NCBI GenBank assembly: GCA_964035575.1
Contig: OZ037838.1
Span: forward strand, 1,736,001-1,800,000
From: Rhynchopus sp. YZ270_cl-10
Lineage: Eukaryota > Euglenozoa > Diplonemea > Diplonemida > Diplonemidae
Length of the DNA: 64,000 nucleotides
Direction of reading: 5' to 3'
In this document: in pieces, positions 8,403-18,713 of the stretch
How positions within the stretch are numbered: the first letter of the stretch is position 1
Layout of the letters: each line of letters begins with the position of its first letter
Notes under the pieces: model-generated
The model's database searches: none
Told to the model about the DNA's origin: nothing
The model's input: the letters and a program-made list of their open reading frames with translations, nothing else
Position numbers and translations under genes: made by a program

Positions 8403-9509
8403 ATGGATGTGACCTTTGTGCTGGAAGAGTCAGGCGTGACTGCGACAGTGGAGGTGCCGTGCGAGGCGGACGTTGCAGCGGCAAAGGAGGTTGCGTGCAC
8501 GGCGCTTGCTGTCTCGCCTGCGTCTGTCGAGATGCGCATCGGCACGCAGGTGCTGGAGGGGACGTGCCGTCTGCAGGACACTGCGTTTGGTGCAGGGGTG
8601 CAGGTTGTGCTTGCCTGTCCTCGCTTGGCCGACATCAAGTGTCCTGCTGAGTACAATAGACCAGGGCAGTCAGACCATTTTTCACTGTCGCGTTGTGGCA
8701 CGCTCTGTGTCTACTGTGTTCCTGATCATTTCGGGTTTGTTCGTAGACAGCAGGTTTGTGGCTTCGACACAGAAACCTTCAACACTGCTTTCGATTTCAC
8801 AATGGACCATTGTACGAGTAGTGCGCCTGCCATCTCACGGTGCAAGAGACGCTGCTACATGGCGTTCAGGCATTGTCTTCTCGAAGTTGCACTTCCTGGT
8901 GGGGAGGTGGTCCGCAAAGTCGACGGTTCCTGTGCGTCAGTGTCCGCGTGTGGTGGTGTTGTTGTCTCCCAAGTCTTTAGCAGCGTGTACGTGTATGACG
9001 AAGACCTGACGTTGCTCCGCACTCTCTCGCACGAAGGGTGCATGAAGGTGGCAGTGTCTGACTGTGGTGGGTGGGTTATCACCTCCTCCGACACGGAGCA
9101 GAACGTACGTCTGTGGGATGTGAACACAGGTGTTGCTGTTGCACGCGTACCTGCGGTTGGGACTCACGTGGCGCTTTCACGATCTGCCTCTGTCTTTGCT
9201 GTGGTGCGCTATCCCAAAGTGCAGCTCTACGACTGGAGTGGTGCGGCTCTTCGCAGCTTTGAAGAGGAGCAGTATGCAATCGTTGGCATGCAGTTCACTC
9301 CGTGTGGGAAGTACCTTGTGGTTGAGTTTTTGTGTGATGATGAAAACGAAATTCGTGCACTCCACCAGTATGATGTGGCGACCATGTCCTGTGTGCATGT
9401 GATACAGGATGTCTTCGATGCGTTTGCGATATCGCCGTGTTCACGTGTGGTTATGTTTCGTTCATCAGAAAGTACTGCCCTCCTGACCAGACATCTGTAC
9501 CCCTACTGA
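8403..9509 (+). CDS. UBL-propeller protein (copy 3)
   Basis: 368 residues. The head has FGAG where most copies have FDAG. It then reads LACPRLADIKCP with an extra Pro, and the variable linker begins EYNRPGQSDHF. It belongs to the short-tail class, ending LLTRHLYPY. Blade strands VYVYDEDL, VRLWDVNTG, VQLYDWSG and LHQYDVAT are all present. The 3' flank (9510-9620) is the shared block beginning GCGATGCAGTCCACC, cut short by unrelated sequence. Confidence 0.85.
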   Translation: MDVTFVLEESGVTATVEVPCEADVAAAKEVACTALAVSPASVEMRIGTQVLEGTCRLQDTAFGAGVQVVLACPRLADIKCPAEYNRPGQSDHFSLSRCGTLCVYCVPDHFGFVRRQQVCGFDTETFNTAFDFTMDHCTSSAPAISRCKRRCYMAFRHCLLEVALPGGEVVRKVDGSCASVSACGGVVVSQVFSSVYVYDEDLTLLRTLSHEGCMKVAVSDCGGWVITSSDTEQNVRLWDVNTGVAVARVPAVGTHVALSRSASVFAVVRYPKVQLYDWSGAALRSFEEEQYAIVGMQFTPCGKYLVVEFLCDDENEIRALHQYDVATMSCVHVIQDVFDAFAISPCSRVVMFRSSESTALLTRHLYPY

Positions 9510-9680
9510 GCGATGCAGTCCACCCTGTGTGGGAAGTACCTCCTCGCTGTCGCTGAGTACTGCGGTGTGTTGCTATCGTGCGTTGCATCAGTATTGACGA
9601 TATCCACCCGCGCCCTACTGGAGTTCCTAAATTTGAGACATTTTTGTGACAGCACAGCCTCACACTGAGTCACAGTACGG

Positions 9681-10570
9681 CAGTGTTTTTTCTAAGGGGG
9701 TTGGAGGGGGGCACTTTACACCCCTGGGATTTTTTTTGGGGAAATACCGCCCCCCTCGAGGGGGGCGGTATTTTGGATTTTATTTTTTGGATTACTGTGG
9801 GTTTAAAGATCACCACAGGTGGTCTTTAACAACATTTTCAAACACCAAGTCGCTCACTCCGACCACTGCGCCGTCCGTCTACGCCCAGGACAGGCGTTTT
9901 TTGGTAGCAGTCAGCAAGTACTGCTGGCTAGAAGCCAACGCAGACGGGTACTATTGTACCCTCTGCCGCCGACACTACAACACTGGAGAGTGGGTATCAA
10001 GTCCAATGGACAACGTGCAGAGGCTGGACGAGAAAGCAGAGCGACACCACGTCAGCGTCGCCCACAGGAGAGCAACGATCTGAGCAACGATCCCAGCAAC
10101 GACCCTCCTCCTATGTCTTGATAAAGTACACGTACTTTATCAAGACATAGGAGGAGGGTCGTTGCTGGGATCGTTGCTCAGATCGTTGCTCTCCTGTGGG
10201 CGACGCTGACGTGGTGTCGCTCTGCTTTCTCGTCCAGCCTCTGCACGTTGTCCATTGGGCTTGATACCCACTCTCCAGTTTGCGGGTTTGCAATGCATGG
10301 GGCTGATGTCCCCCACCCCACTTCATCAAATCAAAAGCGCTGCCTCTACCCCCATCTTTCTTCCCTAAACAACCTTCACATACCCTCACAGAGGCTACAC
10401 ACACACCATGATATTCTGATGAGACCGAGTCCTTGTCGAGAAAGCTCGGAATACACCCAAAAATCCCTGAAAAACCACTTTCTGGGGGAATTTTTTTTTC
10501 TGGGGGGGGGGAAATTTTTTTTTTACCGCCCCCCTCGAAATGAAAAACCCAAATCCTAGAAAAAACACTG
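9681..10570. mobile_element. hAT-like element with an inverted duplication inside
   Basis: The ends are inverted: CAGTGTTTTTTCTA at 9681 and TAGAAAAAACACTG ending at 10570. Flanks AGTACGG and AGTACGAG look like an imperfect 8-base target duplication, as expected for hAT elements. A 26-base perfect palindrome of C- and G-runs sits at about 9747-9772, with a related half site near 10525. Inside, a stretch around 9890-10080 can be read as YCTLCRRH...HHVSVAHRRA, a CxxC...H...H finger like those at the N-terminus of hAT transposases. No full transposase is present. Confidence 0.65.
9982..10279. repeat. Near-perfect palindrome, arms of 148 bases with a 2-base centre
   Basis: Left arm 9982-10129 and right arm 10132-10279 are reverse complements, with one mismatch that I can see; the centre is AC (10130-10131). 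The arm carries the zinc-finger-like coding piece, so this is a head-to-head duplication of part of a transposon gene. An RNA across it would fold into a very long hairpin. Confidence 0.9.
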
Positions 10571-10706
10571 AGTACGAGAATAAAAAAAACCACTTTCCTG
10601 AACCCCCTTACTTTTCTATACACTTTCCATTTTCCGACTTCCCTCACTTACCCACCCCACAACACACCCTCAGAGCAAGACACTAACCAACACCATACAA
10701 GCCCAG

Positions 10707-12677
10707 ATGCCGCTATGCGAGCACTGCTCCGAACCTGCCCCGTTGCAGTGTGGGTATTGCGAGGAGCTCTTCTTTTGCGACAGGCCTGCATGCTTTGAAG
10801 CGCTCCACCCACGCACACGCGACTGGGATATGCACCGCGCCTCGATCTCCTCCTACGGCTCAACAGCGTACTGCACGGTGCACCCTGAGAGCAAACTGCA
10901 CCTCGTCTGCGAGGACCCTGCCTGCAAAGATGCCCTAGTCTGCACACGCTGTGACAACCACACAGGACACAGTACCATCGACTTCGCTCAGTACATCGCG
11001 AAACAGCGTGCCACCATCTCGCAACTCACCACAGAGCGCAGCATCATCATTGCACAAAGCCGCTCCGACCGCCACCACGAACAAACACTTCTCCGCCACA
11101 CCCAACGCACTCACCTTTCTGCCAGCGAAGGTCTCTCCCGCAGCCGTGCCGAATGCGAGGAAGGTGTGGCGCGGAGCTTCCTCGCCCAGGCGCACCGAGA
11201 CGAAATCTTGCAGTCTCAAGACTCCCACACCCCGTATCTCGCATCCACCAGAACGCCTAATAAGACACCTACACCACAGCCAGCCCTTCGGCGGCCTTCA
11301 GTCCACGAGGTGACGCCGCCTTCATGGAACAGAAGGGGGCTAGAGTACGCAAGCTCCGACAGCAGTGGGTATGACAGTGACAGCGACAGTTCGTGCAGCA
11401 GCAGCATGCCGAGCACTGCACTTCTCGCATACCTGAGGGGCGCAAACGGGGACTACTCCACCGTGGATCTGTCGCGCCTACGCAATGTAGGGGCCATAGA
11501 GTATTGCTTCCTGTACGGCTGCACAACGTTGACCACATTAGATTTGTCTGCCCCAAGCAGCGTGCGAGAGGTGGGCGAGCGTTTTCTTTATGCATGCACC
11601 GCGCTGACCGCAGTCGACCTCTCGGGGTTAGGCAATGTGACGACAGTCGGCAGCAGCTTCTTAGAGGGGTGCGCCGCGTTGTCAACGCTGGAGCTCGCAA
11701 GCTTCGCGAATGTACAGAAAATCGGTGACTGCTTTTTGTATCAATGCACCGCGCTAACGGCATTAGATATTTCGGGTCTGGAAGCTGTGCGGGAGATCGG
11801 CGACGACTTTCTCTTGGACTGCACGGCTCTGGCGAAGTTGGAGTTGAGCAGCGTCACAAAAATTGGCGAGCGCTTTTTAATGCGATGCACCTCGTTGACA
11901 ACGTTGGTTCTGTCTGGGCTGAGCCGGGATGTGATTGAGGTTGGCCGTCGCGATGTAGGCTCGCTTACGAAGATAGAGGACTGCTTCGTCTCTGGGTGCT
12001 CAGCGTTGACCGAGATCGATTTGTCGGGACTGCACAACGTGGTCACAATAGACGACCGCTTCCTCGAAGGCTGCACCACCTTGACCGCTCTCAACCTCTC
12101 TGCCTTACGCAACGTAACCGAAATCGGGGACGGCTTCGCCCAAGACTGCACAAACCTCGCGACGCTAGAGCTCTCAGGTCTCTCCCAGGTCACACACATC
12201 GGCGACGGATTTCTGTGCGGCTGCGAGGTGCTGCAAACCCTCGACCTCTCTGGGCTCCGCGCTGTCACGGACATCGGAGGGTACTTCCTGAAGGGGTGCC
12301 GTGCGTTGGCGGAATTGGACCTATCTGGGTTGCGCAGTGCGATGGTGTTGGGCGACTACTTTCTTTCGTGGTGTACAGGGCTGACTGCACTGAATCTACG
12401 TGGGGATGGCTTGGGTCAGGTTGCGGAAATTGGGGGCTACTTTTTGCGCAACTGCTCCGCACTGCGTTCTCTGGACCTTTCTCAGTTGTCCGGCGTCACC
12501 AAGGTCGGCCGTAGCTTCCTCAGGGGGTGCGAAGGGTTGAACACTCTCGACATCTCGGGTTTCGGTAACGTAGCGGAAATAGGAGACGACTTTCTCGGAG
12601 AATGCAGATCCCTAAAAACACTTGAAGGATTAGATGCGTGTAGTGCTGTAGTCTTAAAAAGACACAAAACTGGGTGA
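10707..12677 (+). CDS. B-box zinc finger + BspA-type LRR protein
   Basis: 656 residues, no intron. Residues 4-47 hold a first Cys/His cluster (CEHC...CGYC...C...H), and residues 54-92 a typical B-box 2 (CTVH...LVCEDPAC...CTRCDNHTGH). Residues 95-170 are polar and probably helical. Residues 205-235 are Ser/Asp-rich. From about 240 to 650 run some 17 repeats of about 24 residues with the pattern LTxLDLSGLxxVxxIGDxFLxxC, the same type as in the UBL-LRR genes, but here the repeats differ from one another, so this copy is older. B-boxes usually occur in TRIM-like ubiquitin ligases; no RING finger is seen, so ligase activity should not be assumed. The LRR arc is the likely binding surface. The ATG at 10707 follows a pyrimidine tract and CAG. 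Confidence 0.88.
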   Translation: MPLCEHCSEPAPLQCGYCEELFFCDRPACFEALHPRTRDWDMHRASISSYGSTAYCTVHPESKLHLVCEDPACKDALVCTRCDNHTGHSTIDFAQYIAKQRATISQLTTERSIIIAQSRSDRHHEQTLLRHTQRTHLSASEGLSRSRAECEEGVARSFLAQAHRDEILQSQDSHTPYLASTRTPNKTPTPQPALRRPSVHEVTPPSWNRRGLEYASSDSSGYDSDSDSSCSSSMPSTALLAYLRGANGDYSTVDLSRLRNVGAIEYCFLYGCTTLTTLDLSAPSSVREVGERFLYACTALTAVDLSGLGNVTTVGSSFLEGCAALSTLELASFANVQKIGDCFLYQCTALTALDISGLEAVREIGDDFLLDCTALAKLELSSVTKIGERFLMRCTSLTTLVLSGLSRDVIEVGRRDVGSLTKIEDCFVSGCSALTEIDLSGLHNVVTIDDRFLEGCTTLTALNLSALRNVTEIGDGFAQDCTNLATLELSGLSQVTHIGDGFLCGCEVLQTLDLSGLRAVTDIGGYFLKGCRALAELDLSGLRSAMVLGDYFLSWCTGLTALNLRGDGLGQVAEIGGYFLRNCSALRSLDLSQLSGVTKVGRSFLRGCEGLNTLDISGFGNVAEIGDDFLGECRSLKTLEGLDACSAVVLKRHKTG

Positions 12678-13571
12678 CGTGGGTCGAAAAAAAATATAAA
12701 CTAAAACAAGACGAGAGCTGTAAGCAGCTTTAGGCGAGCGGTAGGTGTAAAGCCATTTTGTGTCTTGGTTCTGAACACATCCTGTATTTTCATGCTCGTT
12801 GAGGTCAGCAGCATAGCTTACAACTACCATTTGCTTGGAGTAAGGCCAGCTTATTGCACAGAGGAGAGCTGCCACAGGTAGGGGTGCTGGAAATGACTTC
12901 TCGAGTCTACATTGCACTTCGCGGTTAGCCCCAAAGGGAAGACACCCTTCAGAATCCAGGTAGAGAATGCTGCCCACCATCCCCATCCCCTCTGCACTGT
13001 CCGCGTAGACCCCCCACTACGCAAGGAGTCATCTGATGTCACAAGGCAAGTCGCTCCCCCCAATTGCATTGGACAAAATGGATGTAGGACTGCATGGTTG
13101 GGTGCCACCCCCGGTATCCGGTCATGTACCAAAGGCTGTCACGAAAGGGGTTTGTGTTTCAAACCAACGTTTTTTCCTCTTTTAGCTGTTAACAGCCCGG
13201 ATATCTTTTGCCTCATCGAGTGTGATCACTTTTGTTTGAACCCTCCCAAATAGTGGAGATTGCACAACTGTGGCTACACAACCGAGGCAACTACACTACC
13301 AACAATTTGTCAAAAAAAAAAATTCATTTCATGCTTTCATAAATTGCTGGCATCGTACGTGGGTCAGTCGGAGGTGCCTGCGTCAATATCCATTCCTTTC
13401 ACCCTTCTTAGAATTTTTCCCAAATACAAACTCCCCCTCTTGAACCCGTAAATGGGTTTTCACAAAAGGCCTTACTCGGGTAAAATCGAAAATAAGGCAA
13501 ATTTGGGTGATTTGGTTCTTTAATCCAGGGTACCCCAATATGCTGCTATGTTTGGCATTCAAAAAAATAAA
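12678..13571. other. Spacer after the B-box LRR gene
   Basis: No gene is seen. It contains the first copy of a dispersed composite repeat (13080-13319); the rest is unremarkable mixed sequence. Confidence 0.5.
13080..13319 (+). repeat. Dispersed composite repeat, possible SINE (copy S1)
   Basis: The head (13080-13168) begins GATGTAGGACTGCATGGTTG, folds around CCACCCCCGG...CCGG, and ends in GGTTTGTGTTTCAAACC, a small stem-loop resembling a T-arm and Pol III B box, followed at once by a T-run. The tail (13252-13319) begins GTGGAGATTGCACAACTGTG and ends in an A-run. Related copies: 45388-45690 (head and tail), 45951-46073 and 48463-48570 (head), 27319-27705 (tail). A tRNA-derived SINE is a guess; the repetition is seen. 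Confidence 0.5.
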
Positions 13572-14308
13572 TACCGTAGTCGGAAAAATGTTGTAACGGA
13601 ATAATGTTGTAACGCTGGAAAAAATGGCCCAGCGTTACAACATTATTCCGTTACAACATTTTTTTGGGGTTTATTTTTGTCTTAGGGATTTTTGCTGGTG
13701 CGGGGGTGGTTTTTGAAAAGAAAAATCTTGTGCCTCTGACGGTGGTGAAAAAAGGGCGGGGGGCGGGGGGATGATGTTTTTTTTTTTTTTTTGGTGTTGT
13801 TCAACTTAGCCGTAGGCTCGACTTTTTTTGTTCCACATCAAACTGGACAGGGCAAGGGGGGTACGTTTACTATGCACAGCGCTGACCTCATTTGCGACAG
13901 CACGAGATGTGCTGTCGTCTAGCCCCACTGCGCTTGCGGCGCTACCAGCAAGGAACGCCAGGTTGGGGGCATCTCCTCCTTCCGAAACAGGCTCGTGGGG
14001 ATTGCGGCGCTTGCAGAATTGGGCTAATCCCATTTGTTTCATTTTTTATTTGGGTGAGGGGTGGGGGAGGACGTCGAAAAACCTGAAACACTAATTATCG
14101 GCTTGAAATTGGGGTGTGGTGTGTGAGGTTGGGGATTATGCCGACTGTTCCAAAAAAAATCCCTAAGACAAAGTTCACCCCAGTCATAAAAATGTTGTAA
14201 CGGAATAAAGTTACAACTTCCCGCGATCCGCAGCGTTACAACATTATTCCGTTACAACATTTTTACGTTACAACATTTTTACGTTGCAACATTTTTCCGA
14301 CTACGGTA
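13572..14308. mobile_element. TA-flanked inverted-repeat element, TACCGTAGTCGG ends
   Basis: Begins TACCGTAGTCGGAAAAATG and ends with the reverse complement at 14308; the outer TA on each side is the probable target duplication. Just inside both ends the word ATGTTGTAACG is repeated several times in both orientations (13584-13670 and 14190-14290). The 500-base core has no convincing gene. The ends match those at 16491 and 20161, but the internal word differs. Confidence 0.75.
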
Positions 14309-15173
14309 AAAGGAACAAAGACAAATCCTCAAATACGCCGAATGTATTTGGACGCCAAGTTCTAAGGAGCTGTTTGGTCTAAAATACTCTGGTGACACAG
14401 GATGGTCATTACCTCTCCTATTCTACCCGTAAATGGGTCTCAACAGCGTGCTTGTATTTTTTTTTGTGTGGATTTGAATTTATGACTAAGCACAAACAGC
14501 TCAGCCTAATCTAATTACCCCTTTTATTTTTTACTCTTTGTATAACTGGTGCTTCCTTTTTGAACGACCGGAACACTAGTTGTGTAGCCTTTTTGTTTTT
14601 TCTTCTTGTCAAAGCGAAAATCACTATCAATTATTTACTAGTAACAAACAAAAAGAATTTAAAAAAGCGTCCGCAATTTTGATGCTGTGCGATAACCATT
14701 GTGATGAAGGTGACTTAGCACGAACTGTTTACGTTCGTAACATATTCTTTTCTTTCTTTCACACCATGCACGGCTATGCTTTGTAGACCATCCCGTTCTG
14801 TTTCAGGTCTGCGTGCCTTTGTCGTTTTTCGAGTGTTATCCTTGAGCATAGCACCGTGCCCAGTCATGCCTTCTTACAGGTTTTCCTGTCGTCGTACTTC
14901 CAAGGCGCGTTGTCTTCTGCTTTCGAGAAAAATGGAGGTTCAAATAGGGGATCGGTCAGCAGTACAGAAAATGAGCTTATGTGTCATGTCTGCTTCTTCT
15001 TGTGGTTCGTCTTCACATCACGCCTCGGGGGGAGAGAGGTGGAAATGCCAAAGATACATTGTGGTGTCAGTTTTGCACTCTGTTGTTACACGTCAACAGC
15101 CCACGTAATTCACCACAAATCATGCAAAACAAAACAACCCACACCTCATCACTCAGCATAATAAGACAAAACA
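14309..15173. other. Spacer before copy 4
   Basis: Short open frames exist (for example 14776-15108), but none has recognisable protein features. The last 60 bases are the A/C-rich family leader in a variant form ending CACTCAGCATAATAAGAC in place of the usual CCAACAG form. Confidence 0.45.
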
Positions 15174-16301
15174 ATGGATGTGACCTTTGTGCTGGAAGAG
15201 TCAGGCGTGACTGCGACAGTGGAGGTGCCGTGCGAGGCGGATGTTGCAGCGGCAAAGGAGGTTGCGTGCACGGCGCTTGCTGTCTCGCCTGCGTCTGTCG
15301 AGATGCGCATCGGCACGCAGGTGCTGGAGGGGACGTGCCGTCTGCAGGACACTGCGTTTGGTGCAGGGGTGCAGGTTGTGCTTGCCCGCTGCTTTGCCGA
15401 CATCAAGTGTCCTGCTGAGTACAGTGTAGAGGCGCCACCTGGAACGCAGCGGATGAATATGAATAGTTTAACGCTGTCTTTTTGTGGAGCACTCTGCCTC
15501 TTTACACAGAAGACACGCTATGTCACTGGCCTCGATACAGAAACCTTCAGCCCTGCCTTCAGGTTCAAAGTGGACTGTGGGATATATGGTGCGCCTGCCA
15601 TCTCACGGTGCAAGACACGCTGCTACCTGGCGTGTGGGGATGACTTACGCATGGTTGCACTTCCGGGTGGGGAGGTGCTCCGCAAGGTTGACCCCTCGTT
15701 CCAAGTGTTCGCGTGTGGCGGTGTTGTTGTCTCCCGTGGCGAAGGAAGCGTCTCTGTGTATGACGAAGACCTGACGTTGCTCCGCACTCTCTCTCACAAG
15801 GGCTGCGCCCAGTGGTGTGGGAGAGTGGCAGTGTCGGACTGTGGTGGGTGGGTGATCACCTCCTCCCTCAGTGAGAACAACGCACGTCTGTGGGATGTGA
15901 ACACAGATCAAGCTGTGGCATGTGTGCCTGCGGATGGGGAGTGCGTGGCCCTTTCACGGTCTGCCTCTGTCTTTGCTGTGGTGTGCTCTAACGAAGTACA
16001 GCTCTATGACTGGAGTGGCGCGGCTCTTCGCGGCTTTGATCAGGAGGAGTCTCGTGTCTGTGCCGTGCAGTTCAGTCCGTGTGGGAAGTACGTCGTTGTT
16101 TGCTTTGAGAGTGGTGAAGTATTTTGTGAAGAGTACACTCTGCACCAGTATGATATGGCGACCATGTCCTGTGTGCGTGTGATACAAGACAGCAATGGTG
16201 TATTTTCTATATCGCCATGTTCACGTGTGGTTGTGTTCAAGGCAGCAGGAGGTGACGCAGGAAGTAACGTCCTTGTCACAAGGCATCTGTACCCCTACTG
16301 A
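15174..16301 (+). CDS. UBL-propeller protein (copy 4)
   Basis: 375 residues. The head has FGAG and ARCF. The linker is one of the longest and most divergent (begins EYSVEAPPG, Met/Asn-rich). The blade at VSVYDEDL is followed by KGCAQWCGRVAV, unlike the other copies. It is the short-tail class, ending VTRHLYPY. The leader lacks the codons that would give the EVEQEEDK extension, which supports MDV as the true start across the family. The 3' flank 16304-16425 is the shared GCGATGCAG block. Confidence 0.85.
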   Translation: MDVTFVLEESGVTATVEVPCEADVAAAKEVACTALAVSPASVEMRIGTQVLEGTCRLQDTAFGAGVQVVLARCFADIKCPAEYSVEAPPGTQRMNMNSLTLSFCGALCLFTQKTRYVTGLDTETFSPAFRFKVDCGIYGAPAISRCKTRCYLACGDDLRMVALPGGEVLRKVDPSFQVFACGGVVVSRGEGSVSVYDEDLTLLRTLSHKGCAQWCGRVAVSDCGGWVITSSLSENNARLWDVNTDQAVACVPADGECVALSRSASVFAVVCSNEVQLYDWSGAALRGFDQEESRVCAVQFSPCGKYVVVCFESGEVFCEEYTLHQYDMATMSCVRVIQDSNGVFSISPCSRVVVFKAAGGDAGSNVLVTRHLYPY

Positions 16302-16490
16302 GCGATGCAGTGCACCCTGTGTGGGAAGTACCTCCTCGCTGTCGCTGAGTACTGCGGTGTTGCTATCGTGCGTTGCATCAGTATTTGCGTTGCACCCTCG
16401 ACCTACTAGCCTGTGAGGGAATTCATTTTGAGATATTTTGAGAATAACGACCACACCACCCTTTACCTCTCTTTTTCACTTTTGCTTTGT

Positions 16491-16626
16491 TACCGTATTC
16501 GTAAATATGTTCGACCGTACTAATGTTCGACCGTAAATATGTTCGACCGTAATAAAGTTCGTCATTTTCCGGATTTTTCTGGAAGTTCGACACTTTTTAC
16601 GGTCGAACATATTTACGAATACGGTA
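16491..16626. mobile_element. 136-base TA-flanked palindromic element in a gene leader
   Basis: Starts TACCGTATTCGTAAATATG and ends with its reverse complement, flanked by TA. The word ATGTTCGACCGTA is repeated three times in the left half and returns inverted on the right. The paralogous leader of copy 1 reads straight through (TTTGTTAAAACCCTCTTC, 324-341), so it is an empty site. The insertion lies about 120 bases before the ATG of copy 5. Confidence 0.85.
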
Positions 16627-16741
16627 ATACCCTCTTCTGTTGGGAACTACAGACACAATGAGAACATGACACAAACAAAAAACAAAACAACCCACACCTC
16701 ATCTCCTCCCAACAGAGGTGGAACAAGAAGAAGACAAAACA

Positions 16742-17830
16742 ATGGATGTGACCTTTGTGCTGGAAGAGTCAGGCGTGACTGCGACAGTGGAGGTGCCGTG
16801 CGAGGCGGACGTTGCAGCGGCAAAGGAGGTTGCGTGCACGGCGCTTGCTGTCTCGCCTGCGTCTGTCGAGATGCGCATCGGCACGCAGGTGCTGGAGGGG
16901 ACGTGCCGTCTGCAGGACACTGCGTTTGATGCAGGGGTGCAGGTTGTGCTTGCCTGCCGCTTTGCTTACATCAAGTGTCCTGCTGAGTACAGTGCATCAC
17001 CGGATACGGAACACTTATCGTTGTCGTGTTGTGGAACGCTCTGCATTTATGGGGACATCAGTGGGCTCATTTGTGGCTTCGACACCGAAACCTTCAACAC
17101 TGCCTTCAAGTTCACACTGGCCTCTTCTGTGTCCAGCGCACCTGCCATCTCGCAGTGCAAGACACGCTGCTACCTGGCGTGTGAGGACGATGATAGTTTA
17201 TGCGAGGTTGCGCTTCCGGGTGGGGAGGTGCTCCGCAAAGTTGAAGGCGTCTCGTACTCGGTGTTTGCGTGTGGTGGTGTTGTTGTCTCACAGGAACACA
17301 ACGGCGTCTCTGTGTATGACGAAGACCTGACGTTGCTCCGCTCTCTCTCGCACGAAGGATGCAGGGAGGTGGCAGTATCGGACTGTGGTGGGTGGGTGAT
17401 GACCTCTTCCGGGAAGGAGAAGAACGTACGTCTGTGGGATGTGAACACAGGTGAAGCTGTTGTATGTGTGCCTGCGGATGGGTGGTGTGTCGCGCTTTCA
17501 CGATGCGCCTCTGTCTTTGCTGTGGTGTACAACAGAGGCGTGGAGCTCTATGACTGGAGTGGTGCGGCTCTTCGCAGTGTTGCTGTGGGTGAGATCATTG
17601 ACGGCATGCAGTTCACCCCGTGTGGGAAGTACCTTGTCGTCAACTTAGAATTCGTTTATTGGGTGACTGGTGGGAAATACGAGCTTCTTCAATACGACGT
17701 GGCGACCATGTCCTGTGTGCGCAAGTTTAAGAATGTTGAGAACCCATCGTTTGCGATATCTCCATGTTCGCGTGTGGTAGTGTTTAACAATGGCTCCTCC
17801 CTTGTGACACAACATCTGTACCCCTACTGA
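16742..17830 (+). CDS. UBL-propeller protein (copy 5), mosaic
   Basis: 362 residues. The first half of the propeller (EYSASPDTEHLSLS, LCIYGD, CEDDDSLCEVALPGG) is almost that of copies 7 and 12. The C-terminal part (LLQYDVATMSCV) and the short tail HLYPY belong to another class, and ENPSFAISPCSR is like copy 8. This is what a product of recombination between array members would look like. The leader carries the small element at 16491. The 3' flank has only a shortened shared block. Confidence 0.85.
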   Translation: MDVTFVLEESGVTATVEVPCEADVAAAKEVACTALAVSPASVEMRIGTQVLEGTCRLQDTAFDAGVQVVLACRFAYIKCPAEYSASPDTEHLSLSCCGTLCIYGDISGLICGFDTETFNTAFKFTLASSVSSAPAISQCKTRCYLACEDDDSLCEVALPGGEVLRKVEGVSYSVFACGGVVVSQEHNGVSVYDEDLTLLRSLSHEGCREVAVSDCGGWVMTSSGKEKNVRLWDVNTGEAVVCVPADGWCVALSRCASVFAVVYNRGVELYDWSGAALRSVAVGEIIDGMQFTPCGKYLVVNLEFVYWVTGGKYELLQYDVATMSCVRKFKNVENPSFAISPCSRVVVFNNGSSLVTQHLYPY

Positions 17831-18713
17831 GTGACGTCCGCCCTGTGTGGGAAGTACCTCCCCGCTGTCGCTTGAGGATAACGACGACACCACCCTTTTC
17901 CTCTCTTTTTCACTTTTAGTAAACACGTAGTATTTGAGCAAAAATGCTCGAGACCCTTGTGAAATGTCGCGCGTTCTGCGTATCCACCTCCCCGCTTGTT
18001 TTCCCCCTCTCTTTTCCCCTTTGTGCTCCGCAACATTTTCTGTACTTCAGGCAAAACACATTCAAACCGTAAATCTGCGTATTTACCGTTATCAAGTCGA
18101 GAAAAAATAAAAAAGGGGTAGTTCATCCTCGGGTGTCTACACTAATACAACCAAGTTTTCAATAAAGGGGGAAGCGAACAACAAACAACCTTAATTTTTT
18201 TCGGGGACATGACACTTGTGACATATCTTAGGAAATCTTTTAGTTTACGCGAAGACGATTCTCGTGCTCCTCACTTCTCCCCCACACTATGTCAATACAA
18301 CAGGTTAGACCGTTTGGTCTGGGAGGGTTTGGGGTTTTTTCTTCTTATTTTCTCTCAGTTCAATCTTGAACTATTTCGAGAGGATCTTTTATATTTTTTC
18401 AAAAATAAAAACGTGTGATCTGGGTGAGGAAGCCAACTTTTCAATATCTCCCCCATTTTTTCTATTTGCGATTTTTTCCCCACCCCGTTTTTAGAATCAA
18501 CAAAGTGTGTACATTAAGATTTCCTCTTCCCGTTTTCAGCCTTTTTGAGCAACAAGCAAAGAGCAACGAGTCTCTCGAGAATTTTTGCTTTGTGCCAACC
18601 CTCTTCTGCGTTGGTGGAAACTACAGACACAAGGAAAACATCACAAACATATAAAGCAAAATAGAACCACACCCCATCTCCCAACAGAGGGGCAACAAGA
18701 AGAAGACAAAACA
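17831..18713. other. Spacer between copies 5 and 6
   Basis: A family box relic lies at 17877-17895 but is 820 bases from the next ATG. 17941-18130 resembles 36685-36800 (both contain AAATGCTCGAGACCCT). The leader of copy 6 starts at about 18585 (GTTGGTGGAAACTACAG). No gene is seen between. Confidence 0.5.
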
